A DNA stretch of 59,336 bases from a virus: IMG/VR virus record IMGVR_UViG_3300042507_008591, positions 1 through 59,336 of that record, one strand, 5' to 3'. The notes beneath the pieces are model-generated. The model was not told where the DNA came from. It searched no databases and saw only the letters and a list, made by a program, of their open reading frames with translations. How positions within the stretch are numbered: the stretch's first letter is position 1; every line of letters begins with the position of its first letter. This document shows, one piece after another, positions 46,259 through 52,869 of this stretch. A program made the translations under genes and the position numbers.

Positions 46259-47128
46259 CTATTCTTCTTCTTTTTTAAAATCCAACACTTGTTGACGTTT
46301 CTGTTGAACAAAGAACCCAACCCTTTCATTGGCAACCTTGCAGTAGTTTGGACTAAGTTCAATACCAATCCAACGACGATTAAGAGTCTCGGCAGCAACC
46401 ATCGAGGTACCCGAGCCAGCAAATGGGTCCAACACCAAGTCATTCTTGTAGGTCAAGATTTTGATTGCCTTAGTCGGAATATCCATTGAGAAGGTTGCCT
46501 TGGTAAGACTTCTTGTATCGGCAAAGTAATGCCACTGACCAAATACCAAATCAATAAACTCACGTTTTTGTTCCTCAGTGTAGAAAGTCTTTGGTTTCAT
46601 AACACCATTCTTGTCCTCACGTTCCCCAAGTTCACCAACCCACTCAGGTTCACCCTTAACTTTCTTGATGTGGTTCTTCTTGTAAGCCAAGATGACACAT
46701 TCCTTTGGATTATAGATGTACGGGGCAGATGGACTCATCCAAGACCCCCAAGCTGTGGTACGACTTCTGTGTGGAGACTCTTCTTCCAAGTCAACAACCC
46801 CGAAGAACTTGTAACCAATTTTCTTCATAATCTGCCAAATCTCAGAGACCATAAAGATACGACCTCCCTTAGCTTGACGGTTAATCTCATAAGGGATGTT
46901 CAAGGCAATCCTTCCGTCGTCTTTAAGGACTCGGTATGCTTGTTCCATCCACGAATATGTAAATTTTACATATTCCTCCCAAACCATATCATCTTCGTGG
47001 ACATCATAATCGATACCAACACCATAGGGTGGTGAGGTAACAATCAAATCCACAGAACCTTCTTCCATGGTCTTCATAACTTCGATACAGTCACCATTGA
47101 CGACTTTACCGATATAATCTTCATTCAT
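46259..47128 (-). CDS. Orphan N4/N6 DNA methyltransferase (beta class)
   Basis: Motif order is catalytic first, LIVTSPPYGVGIDYD (TSPPY), then DLVLDPFAGSGTSMVAAETL (SAM loop), which is the beta class of N6-adenine or N4-cytosine methyltransferases such as CcrM relatives. The TSPPY form favours N4-cytosine in part of the family. It has 289 residues and no adjacent nuclease. It probably protects phage DNA from host restriction or changes transcription. It overlaps the end of a small membrane protein gene by 8 bases. Confidence 0.93.
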   Translation of the reverse strand: MNEDYIGKVVNGDCIEVMKTMEEGSVDLIVTSPPYGVGIDYDVHEDDMVWEEYVKFTYSWMEQAYRVLKDDGRIALNIPYEINRQAKGGRIFMVSEIWQIMKKIGYKFFGVVDLEEESPHRSRTTAWGSWMSPSAPYIYNPKECVILAYKKNHIKKVKGEPEWVGELGEREDKNGVMKPKTFYTEEQKREFIDLVFGQWHYFADTRSLTKATFSMDIPTKAIKILTYKNDLVLDPFAGSGTSMVAAETLNRRWIGIELSPNYCKVANERVGFFVQQKRQQVLDFKKEEE

Positions 47129-47294
47129 TATTAATAAATTCTTTTATAAATTTCACAACGACAAAGATAAACATCAAGGGCCAAATCAGAGCCATGAGAA
47201 ATCTTTCCCAGTTAGTGAGTTGATAGGGGGTATTAAAAGTCAACCAATCCATGAACCATGATACAAGAATACCCATCAATAGGTAAAATATCAT
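47121..47294 (-). CDS. Small two-segment membrane protein, 57 aa
   Basis: The frame MIFYLLMGILVSWFMDWLTF begins at the ATGA overlapping the DUF3310 stop, has a second hydrophobic segment (MALIWPLMFIFVVVKFI) and overlaps the methyltransferase start by 8 bases. Coupling at both ends and clear membrane segments support it. Holin-like in size, but function unknown. Confidence 0.62.
   Translation of the reverse strand: MIFYLLMGILVSWFMDWLTFNTPYQLTNWERFLMALIWPLMFIFVVVKFIKEFINNE
47162..47169 (-). promoter_or_regulatory. TAnnTTTG host-type promoter box (TATCTTTG)
   Basis: Exact consensus leftward, 33 nt before the methyltransferase start at 47128, inside the small membrane gene. Confidence 0.4.
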
Positions 47295-47527
47295 TTGTTC
47301 TCAAGTAGTTGAATTTTTCTTTCCAAGTACCAAAGGGCTTTCTTTAGGTCTTGGATTTCTCTGTCTGTTTCTTTTTTACCAGCCCTAGCGATGTACTTAA
47401 AAGTATTACCGAGATGAAAATCCATCTCCAAAGCTTCGATAATTTTGATGACTTCATATGTGTTTGTTTCTCCGCCATAATGATTAGGGTGATTTACGAA
47501 CTCGTAAGTAGATGTAGGTTCTGACAT
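47291..47527 (-). CDS. DUF3310 phage protein
   Basis: NHPNHYGGETNTYEVIKIIE, LGNTFKYIARAGKKET and DLKKALWYLERKI are the full signature of DUF3310, a small helical protein common in tailed phages and often linked to nucleotide metabolism. It has 78 residues. It lies between a SAM methyltransferase gene, with a 1-nt gap, and a small membrane protein gene, overlapping as ATGA. A promoter is not obvious, so it is probably in the operon with glutamine synthetase. Confidence 0.93.
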   Translation of the reverse strand: MSEPTSTYEFVNHPNHYGGETNTYEVIKIIEALEMDFHLGNTFKYIARAGKKETDREIQDLKKALWYLERKIQLLENK

Positions 47528-47528
47528 T

Positions 47529-48158
47529 TTATTTTAGTGTTAGAATTGGACAATAATAAGTTCTCCATTCAGAATGCCAATAGAAACCTCCGTTGGTTGT
47601 TTGACGCTCAGGTCCATCAATAGAAGGAATTTCCATGGTTTCATATTCAATATTACAAATCGGAGTTAGAATGTCAAACTCAGTTTTGGTCATATGAATT
47701 CCATTCTCATCACCTCTTGGGTTATTGAAGAAAGAAAAGATGCCATCGGGTTTAAGCATGTTTGGAACGTTTCGTTGGAAATCCCAAATCTCCTCAGCCC
47801 AAGTGTCGATGTAAATCCCATCAAACTTAGGGAGGTATTTCATGAACCACTGCCAGTCTCCATGTAGAATCCTGACGTTGGGTTTGAGGTGCCATCCGTC
47901 GTCCATCATTTTGGTGAAGACATCAAGATGAGGTTCGATAATCCAATGTTCATCGACACCATGAGTTTGAATAAACGAATCAATCAAACCCATCCCAAAC
48001 CCAACGTTCAGAACTCTTCCCTTATTTCGGCAGACAATCTCCGCACTTTTCTCCATGATGGGTCTCTCCCACTCCATCATGATAGCGTTTCCATTCTCGT
48101 CCATAAGACGACCGTCAGATGTGTACGTGAGCCGTTGCTCAAAATAAGGTTTTCCCAT
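47529..48158 (-). CDS. GAMT/RMT2-like SAM-dependent methyltransferase
   Basis: MMEWERPIMEKSAEIVCRNK, then GRVLNVGFGMGLIDSFIQTH, gives the SAM loop found in guanidinoacetate methyltransferase and RMT2 arginine methyltransferase relatives. WIIEPHLDVFTKM is the acidic motif II, and DGIYIDTWAE motif IV. It has 209 residues. The substrate could be a guanidino or amino group of a small molecule or protein. It overlaps the glutamine synthetase stop by one base. Confidence 0.85.
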   Translation of the reverse strand: MGKPYFEQRLTYTSDGRLMDENGNAIMMEWERPIMEKSAEIVCRNKGRVLNVGFGMGLIDSFIQTHGVDEHWIIEPHLDVFTKMMDDGWHLKPNVRILHGDWQWFMKYLPKFDGIYIDTWAEEIWDFQRNVPNMLKPDGIFSFFNNPRGDENGIHMTKTEFDILTPICNIEYETMEIPSIDGPERQTTNGGFYWHSEWRTYYCPILTLK

Positions 48159-49306
48159 TACTCTTTTCCGATGTTATCGATAGTTCTTTCTTCTTCATCA
48201 TAATCATGTCCCCCAAGGTAAGCAAGAGCTTCTTTCGCTTTCTCCACGTCAACCTTAACAGTCATGTTATAGTTAATTTTATCCAAATGTAAGGCAAAGT
48301 CCAGAGCATCTGCGATAACTTTTACAATTTTGTAGGGGTCTCCATTCGACGCTGGTCTACGGTCCTCAACGTACCCTTTCCACTCTTTCGCCGTAGCTAG
48401 CGGTACACGAATGGAAGACCCCCTATCAGAAACTCCCCAACTGAACTTGTCGATTGACTGAGTCTCGTGTTTACCAGTTAGACGTAAGTAATTGTCTGAA
48501 CCGTAATTCTTAATGTGTTCTTGGTGACGGGATTCGAAGGAACGGAAGATGTTTTTGAAGTAATCCTCACCACCTTCGTCTCTCATCTTATCGTTGGAGA
48601 AGTTACAGTGAAGTCCCGAACCATTCCAGTCACCTTGAACTGGTTTGGGGTGGAACTCAATCTCGTATCCTTTTTCTTCGCTGAGTTGTTGAAGGATGTA
48701 ACGAGACATCCATAGGTCGTCACCAGCCTTTAGTTTTCCCTTACTGAACACTTGGTATTCCCACTGACCTAAAAGTACCTCAGCATTGGTACCAGTGATG
48801 TCAATCCCTGCTTTGATACACATCTCCATGTGTTCGTCCACAAACTCACGTCCATTGACTTGGTTGGTTCCAACTCCACAGTAATATCTACCTTGAGGAG
48901 CAGGGTAACCGTTCTTGGGAAATCCAAGTGGTCGTCCATCTTCTATGATGGTATACTCTTGTTCAAACCCAAACCATAGGTCTTCTTGCTCGTCACCCAC
49001 AATTGCTCGGGTATTGGACTTATGGGGTGTTTCATCAGGGTTCATAACCTCACACATTACAAAGTAAGATGAAAGGTACCCTTTGTTCAGGAAGTTCGGA
49101 TAAATACGAACGGGTTTCAAAATGCAGTCGGAAAAATGTCCGTCGGCTTGTTGGGTTGAAGAACCATCAAAGGACCATTCAGGACAATCCGAAAGAATCA
49201 ATTTATTGGTGTGGTCAAGGTCAATGACCTTTACCTTACTTCTAAGGTTTGGTTCAGGTTGGTAACCATCCAACCACACATATTCAAGTTTTATTTTCGT
49301 TTTCAT
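48158..49306 (-). CDS. glnA: GSII-type glutamine synthetase
   Basis: All key features of the eukaryote/Bacteroidota-type GSII are present: WSFDGSSTQQADGHFSDC, GFEQEYTI, ITGTNAEVLLGQWEYQV, WNGSGLHCNFSNDKMRDEGG and the nucleotide/glutamate site DRGSSIRVPLATAKEWKGYV and EDRRPASNGDPY. It has 382 residues, near full length. It makes glutamine from glutamate, ammonia and ATP. Unlike bacterial GSI there is no adenylylation tyrosine loop. In a phage it would supply glutamine for nucleotide synthesis and for the glutamine-rich collagen proteins. The start overlaps the next gene by 23 bases. Confidence 0.96.
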   Translation of the reverse strand: MKTKIKLEYVWLDGYQPEPNLRSKVKVIDLDHTNKLILSDCPEWSFDGSSTQQADGHFSDCILKPVRIYPNFLNKGYLSSYFVMCEVMNPDETPHKSNTRAIVGDEQEDLWFGFEQEYTIIEDGRPLGFPKNGYPAPQGRYYCGVGTNQVNGREFVDEHMEMCIKAGIDITGTNAEVLLGQWEYQVFSKGKLKAGDDLWMSRYILQQLSEEKGYEIEFHPKPVQGDWNGSGLHCNFSNDKMRDEGGEDYFKNIFRSFESRHQEHIKNYGSDNYLRLTGKHETQSIDKFSWGVSDRGSSIRVPLATAKEWKGYVEDRRPASNGDPYKIVKVIADALDFALHLDKINYNMTVKVDVEKAKEALAYLGGHDYDEEERTIDNIGKE

Positions 49307-49487
49307 TTTTGTAGTAATAGTATTTTTTTACCCATTCAGATTCCCCAACAAGTCCCTCGTCGACCAACTTATCAATTAATTCTTGTGTCTCATCCAATGA
49401 GCGTTTTAGAATGTAATGGGAAATATACCCGATATAAGTAGGTCTATCAATCTTAAAAAGAAACTTTTTTAAGTCAGTGCCCTCCAT
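49284..49487 (-). CDS. Small helical protein, 67 aa
   Basis: Begins MEGTDLKKFLFKIDRPTYIG and contains ILKRSLDETQELIDKLVDEG, which looks like a winged-helix or helical DNA-binding element. It ends in a basic stretch of YYYYKN. It overlaps the start of glutamine synthetase by 23 bases, so it may regulate or be coupled to it. No family match. Confidence 0.6.
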   Translation of the reverse strand: MEGTDLKKFLFKIDRPTYIGYISHYILKRSLDETQELIDKLVDEGLVGESEWVKKYYYYKNENENKT

Positions 49488-49488
49488 T

Positions 49489-49716
49489 TTATAGGGGTTC
49501 TACCTGATTTTTCTTACTTTTTTTCTTCTTACCCCCCTTTTCAGTGGGGGTCTCTTGTGGAACCACTTCCCCACGGGACTCAAGTTTCCATTCTGACTTG
49601 GGTATAAACATCCAATCACCACCCGATACACGAATGTCGGCAGTTAATTCGTCTGTTCTTAAAATGGTACCGACTTTGTACCCATTGTTCGGTTTCAAGG
49701 CTTTGATACACTTCAT
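49489..49716 (-). CDS. Small SH3/KOW-like protein with basic tail, 75 aa
   Basis: MKCIKALKPNNGYKVGTILR is a strand pattern like a KOW or SH3 barrel, and the C-terminus is a lysine-rich tail (KGGKKKKSKKN). DNA or RNA binding is likely, but no family is named. 1-nt gap to the next gene. Confidence 0.6.
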   Translation of the reverse strand: MKCIKALKPNNGYKVGTILRTDELTADIRVSGGDWMFIPKSEWKLESRGEVVPQETPTEKGGKKKKSKKNQVEPL

Positions 49717-49718
49717 AA

Positions 49719-49910
49719 CTAAAGTTTGTTTTTGATAAGTTTTTTAATTTGTGTCTCATTCATCCCCCCCACAAACATATCAAAAACACGATGAGCTAAG
49801 TCATCGTAGAAAATAAAGACATCGACCTTTGCGTAAAGCTCAGACAACGTCTTCTTTTCTAAATGTTCTAAAGTCTGTTCCCGAGTTAGGATTCGTTTGT
49901 TAACACTCAT
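49719..49910 (-). CDS. Small helical protein, 63 aa
   Basis: Begins MSVNKRILTREQTLEHLEKK and ends NETQIKKLIKNKL, all helical. Unknown function. Two bases separate it from the downstream gene. Confidence 0.6.
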   Translation of the reverse strand: MSVNKRILTREQTLEHLEKKTLSELYAKVDVFIFYDDLAHRVFDMFVGGMNETQIKKLIKNKL

Positions 49911-49919
49911 GGGACAAAC

Positions 49920-50708
49920 TTAAGAAGAAAATTTCAAACTATCAAACGATTCAATCTTTTCTTGGGGTAAAGTTTGTAAGATGTACGACAAGACCTTTCT
50001 CTTTACCATCGGAACCAAGGTCTCTTCAAAAGGAAAGTTTTGATTGGAATATACCTCGAAGACAGGTAACTTACTTTGTTGGGGGTCTCCAATCCATGAG
50101 GTGTTTTTTTGGATTATCTCAGACAAAACTTCACCCTCAGGATTACCCTCGTAGATTTTATTGAGATATATTTTTGACTCTTGGGTCTTTCCTCTCATCT
50201 TCTTGATGGAATACTCCCAAATGAAAAATTGTTTCAGGTCTTTGATTCCGAAGTATATGTATCCATATCCTTTATCAAGACCTCTTTTATTTTTCTTGAG
50301 TTTAACGGCGGTTGATTCAAAAACGATAGACCAAATGGACTTACCAATACTAAAGGCATCCATCAATTTGTTTCCCGAATACATTAATGTTTTTTCGAGT
50401 TCATCGAAATCATCCTCACTAAGACTTGGTAACCTCTTGGGGGTTAATTCTTTCAAAAGAATTTCATCGTCACAGAATTCAAACTTTTTGTCGGTGGTGA
50501 GAATTAATTTTTCTTTGAAGATGGATTGAACATTTGCCAAATGAAGGGAAAGTTCAACAAAGTCAGGATAGATTTTGAAACCCTCAAAACTTTTTTCACA
50601 TTTCTGTATGTAATCCAAGAGGGTATATTTGTTGTATTCGAAATCGATGGGTTCGGTCAACATCCACTCGGGATTCAACTTAAATGGATTTTTCTTTTTT
50701 CTAGCCAT
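49920..50708 (-). CDS. Hypothetical phage protein, 262 aa
   Basis: Starts MARKKKNPFKLNPEWMLTEP, then mixed alpha/beta with SKLPVFEVYSNQNFPFEETL near the end and a Ser-rich C-terminus. No domain is recognised. A TTATATTTT string about 20 nt before the ATG is a weak promoter box. It heads an operon of small genes that ends at glutamine synthetase and DUF3310. A role in DNA or nucleotide metabolism would fit but is unproven. Confidence 0.65.
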   Translation of the reverse strand: MARKKKNPFKLNPEWMLTEPIDFEYNKYTLLDYIQKCEKSFEGFKIYPDFVELSLHLANVQSIFKEKLILTTDKKFEFCDDEILLKELTPKRLPSLSEDDFDELEKTLMYSGNKLMDAFSIGKSIWSIVFESTAVKLKKNKRGLDKGYGYIYFGIKDLKQFFIWEYSIKKMRGKTQESKIYLNKIYEGNPEGEVLSEIIQKNTSWIGDPQQSKLPVFEVYSNQNFPFEETLVPMVKRKVLSYILQTLPQEKIESFDSLKFSS

Positions 50709-50738
50709 TTCTTAATGGTAAAAAAATATAATTTTTAA

Positions 50739-51587
50739 TCAACTTAATCTTAGTATGACGTAGGTCTCACCATCAAAGTACACCTCCTCTGCCTTACCAT
50801 CATAAGTTGGAAGAACATCATAACCATTATTTTCGTACTCGGAGTCAATTAAAGATTCCATGTTAACAACATGGCTGTATGGCATATCATGGTCTGCAAT
50901 GAATTGGAGTAAATCATCAGAATAATATTCCACTTGATTATCAATGTACTCCTCAATTGCCCACTCGAACCAATCACCTTCGGGATTCTCTTTGATTTCT
51001 TCCATTTCTAAGTTGTAATCCTCAACCAAAGAAATAAGTTTCTCTAAGTAATTGTCAATTTTTTTTTGTTGACCTTCGTCATCAATTTTTAAACCGGCTA
51101 ACTTTTGAATTTCACTCTCAAATTTTGAAATTTTTTGAGTATACGAATCTACTAGTAATTGTTGTTCTTCACTTAGGTCTCTTTGATTTTCACCCAAATA
51201 ACCACTAGGGTCATCATAAACCCAATCCTCGTGTACATCCCTAATCATTCTTATCAAATCTTTTTCATCCAAGTTGCTTCGAAGGGTCTCATCTGAAATA
51301 TTGTTCAAGTTATCCTCATCTTTGAAATACTCCTTGAGGTATTCTTTTATCGTTGTCTCGGTTTCATCATAATCGTCAACCGCATAATTACGGTTAAGTT
51401 GAGGTACGCGAAATTGGTACATTCTATAAAAAAGATTTAAAGGTTCCAAGTCATATACACTGTCCTCTTCGGGGTCTAAATCCCCCTCTGATACTAAAAA
51501 ATTAAACAGAATATTCGCAGCAATACCTTCACCATCGGTATTGTTGATATTCCAAACATCTTGTTCTTTACGTTCTTGGCTAGTCAA
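50739..51587 (-). CDS. Acidic hypothetical protein, 282 aa, TTG start
   Basis: Very acidic, with long Asp/Glu-rich helices. A central coiled-coil-like stretch (about 130-210) includes QTQKISKFESEIQKL-type heptads. The start codon appears to be TTG at 51585-51587, preceded by a TATTTAT box. Its mirror neighbour at 51880-52869 is also large and acidic, and the pair may be DNA-mimic or scaffold-like proteins. No family match. Confidence 0.62.
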   Translation of the reverse strand: MTSQERKEQDVWNINNTDGEGIAANILFNFLVSEGDLDPEEDSVYDLEPLNLFYRMYQFRVPQLNRNYAVDDYDETETTIKEYLKEYFKDEDNLNNISDETLRSNLDEKDLIRMIRDVHEDWVYDDPSGYLGENQRDLSEEQQLLVDSYTQKISKFESEIQKLAGLKIDDEGQQKKIDNYLEKLISLVEDYNLEMEEIKENPEGDWFEWAIEEYIDNQVEYYSDDLLQFIADHDMPYSHVVNMESLIDSEYENNGYDVLPTYDGKAEEVYFDGETYVILRLS

Positions 51588-51606
51588 AACAATTAAAATA
51601 TATTTG

Positions 51607-51613
51607 ATAAATA
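51607..51613 (-). promoter_or_regulatory. TATTTAT candidate late promoter box
   Basis: Leftward TATTTAT, 19 nt before the TTG start at 51587. Confidence 0.4.
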
Positions 51614-51627
51614 GTTAAAGAACTCTA

Positions 51628-51634
51628 TATTTAT
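51628..51634 (+). promoter_or_regulatory. TATTTAT candidate late promoter box
   Basis: Rightward TATTTAT, 29 nt before the ATG at 51664. Confidence 0.4.
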
Positions 51635-51663
51635 TATCAATAAACACCAAAATTATTTGAGCC

Positions 51664-51819
51664 ATGGGATGTGGATGTAAAAACAAGGGAAACCAACAAC
51701 AAGCAGCTGCGACAACCGTAAGTTCTGCCGAACAAAAAACATATACTAAACAAGTCAACGAGAACGTTAAGGAAGCAATTAAGAAGACTGTAGAGAAATA
51801 TTACCAAAGAACCAAGTAA
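51664..51819 (+). CDS. Small MGCGCK-type protein, 51 aa
   Basis: Begins MGCGCKNKGNQQQAAATTVS and continues as a charged helix to the end. The double Cys start is a recurrent feature of tiny T4-like phage proteins; function unknown. It is a complete unit with a TATTTAT box upstream and a strong terminator downstream. Confidence 0.65.
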   Translation: MGCGCKNKGNQQQAAATTVSSAEQKTYTKQVNENVKEAIKKTVEKYYQRTK

Positions 51820-51840
51820 AATTCCTTACGTTATTGTTGA

Positions 51841-51866
51841 AGGGTGGAGAAATCCACCCTTTTTTT
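51841..51866 (+). terminator. Rho-independent terminator (rightward)
   Basis: AGGGTGGA / TCCACCCT perfect 8-bp stem, GAAA loop and a T-run. Confidence 0.85.
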
Positions 51867-51867
51867 G

Positions 51868-51874
51868 TATTTAT
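51868..51874 (+). promoter_or_regulatory. TATTTAT candidate late promoter box
   Basis: Rightward TATTTATA directly after the terminator, 5 nt before the ATG at 51880. Confidence 0.45.
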
Positions 51875-51879
51875 AAAAT

Positions 51880-52869
51880 ATGGCATCACTCAGAGATTAT
51901 ATTAAACAATTCAACGAAGGGGAAATCGAAATTGTCAAATTGTTTGGCGGTTCGGAAAATTTCTTGAGGGTTGTTGAAATGAAGGGTATGATGAATCTTA
52001 TCGACCCAAAACAATTAGAACCAACGGAACAAAATTATTTGATATTGTATTTTTTAAACAACGATATCGAAAAATTCAATTATTGGGTTCAAGAATTTTT
52101 AGGTGATATCACAGTCGTTGACGGTGAATATTATTTGACAACAACGGAAAGTGTTGGTGAGGTTTTAGGTTCCCTTACATGTGATAATAATAGAAATTCT
52201 ATGAGTGGTAAATTAGTTGAAGAAATTATCGATGGTGAGCATACTTGGGACTTTTATGGCACTACAGATGATGTTTACCGTGATGTTGTTGAGGATTTGA
52301 ATGAAAAAAATACAGATGTGTTGGTAAAATCTTTATACGAAATACTCAAAGATGAAGAAATTGAAGTCGATGAAGATTTGGATGAATTAACGGACGAAGA
52401 AACCATTAAACTTACCGAAGAACAAATTCGGAATGTTGTATTAAAAGATAGAACAACTTTTTATTATGTGGTTGACAACTACGCATCCGATATCAAAGAT
52501 AACTTATATTCTATTCATCGAAATGCTTATGAAACCGCCTATAGTGATGAAGTTTACGAAGATATATGGAGTGCGTTTGATGAAATTTTTGAAGGGAAAC
52601 CTATCTACAAAACAATCCAACACCCACGAGCACAAAATAAAGAAGTTGAACAACTAAATTTAAAATTAGTTGATTTCAAAAGTAAAATTGAAGATTTCTT
52701 GGAGCAATACAAGGGATACAATTCAGGAACCTTAGAATATCATGGTTCTTACACAGCAATTCTAAACGAATTAGAGGATTGTGTTGCTGTCTATGGACCT
52801 GAACACGCTGGTTGGACTAAAACAAAGAAAAATATTAACGAATATTTCTTAGATTGGTGGGAATATTAG
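51880..52869 (+). CDS. Acidic hypothetical protein, 329 aa
   Basis: Rich in Asp and Glu, with repeated helical segments (about 140-220 such as EIEVDEDLDELTDEETIKLT). It has no signal peptide or membrane part. It resembles the 50739-51587 protein in charge and length, but I see no alignable block. It converges with the collagen-like gene by a 4-base overlap. A scaffold or inhibitor role is speculative. Confidence 0.6.
   Translation: MASLRDYIKQFNEGEIEIVKLFGGSENFLRVVEMKGMMNLIDPKQLEPTEQNYLILYFLNNDIEKFNYWVQEFLGDITVVDGEYYLTTTESVGEVLGSLTCDNNRNSMSGKLVEEIIDGEHTWDFYGTTDDVYRDVVEDLNEKNTDVLVKSLYEILKDEEIEVDEDLDELTDEETIKLTEEQIRNVVLKDRTTFYYVVDNYASDIKDNLYSIHRNAYETAYSDEVYEDIWSAFDEIFEGKPIYKTIQHPRAQNKEVEQLNLKLVDFKSKIEDFLEQYKGYNSGTLEYHGSYTAILNELEDCVAVYGPEHAGWTKTKKNINEYFLDWWEY

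Noticed and set aside
1477-51874. TATTTAT boxes as canonical T4 late promoters
   Set aside because: T4 uses TATAAATA in the gene direction; most boxes here read TATTTAT instead, so I call them a candidate late class rather than T4-type. Some copies (18395, 34801) contain both.
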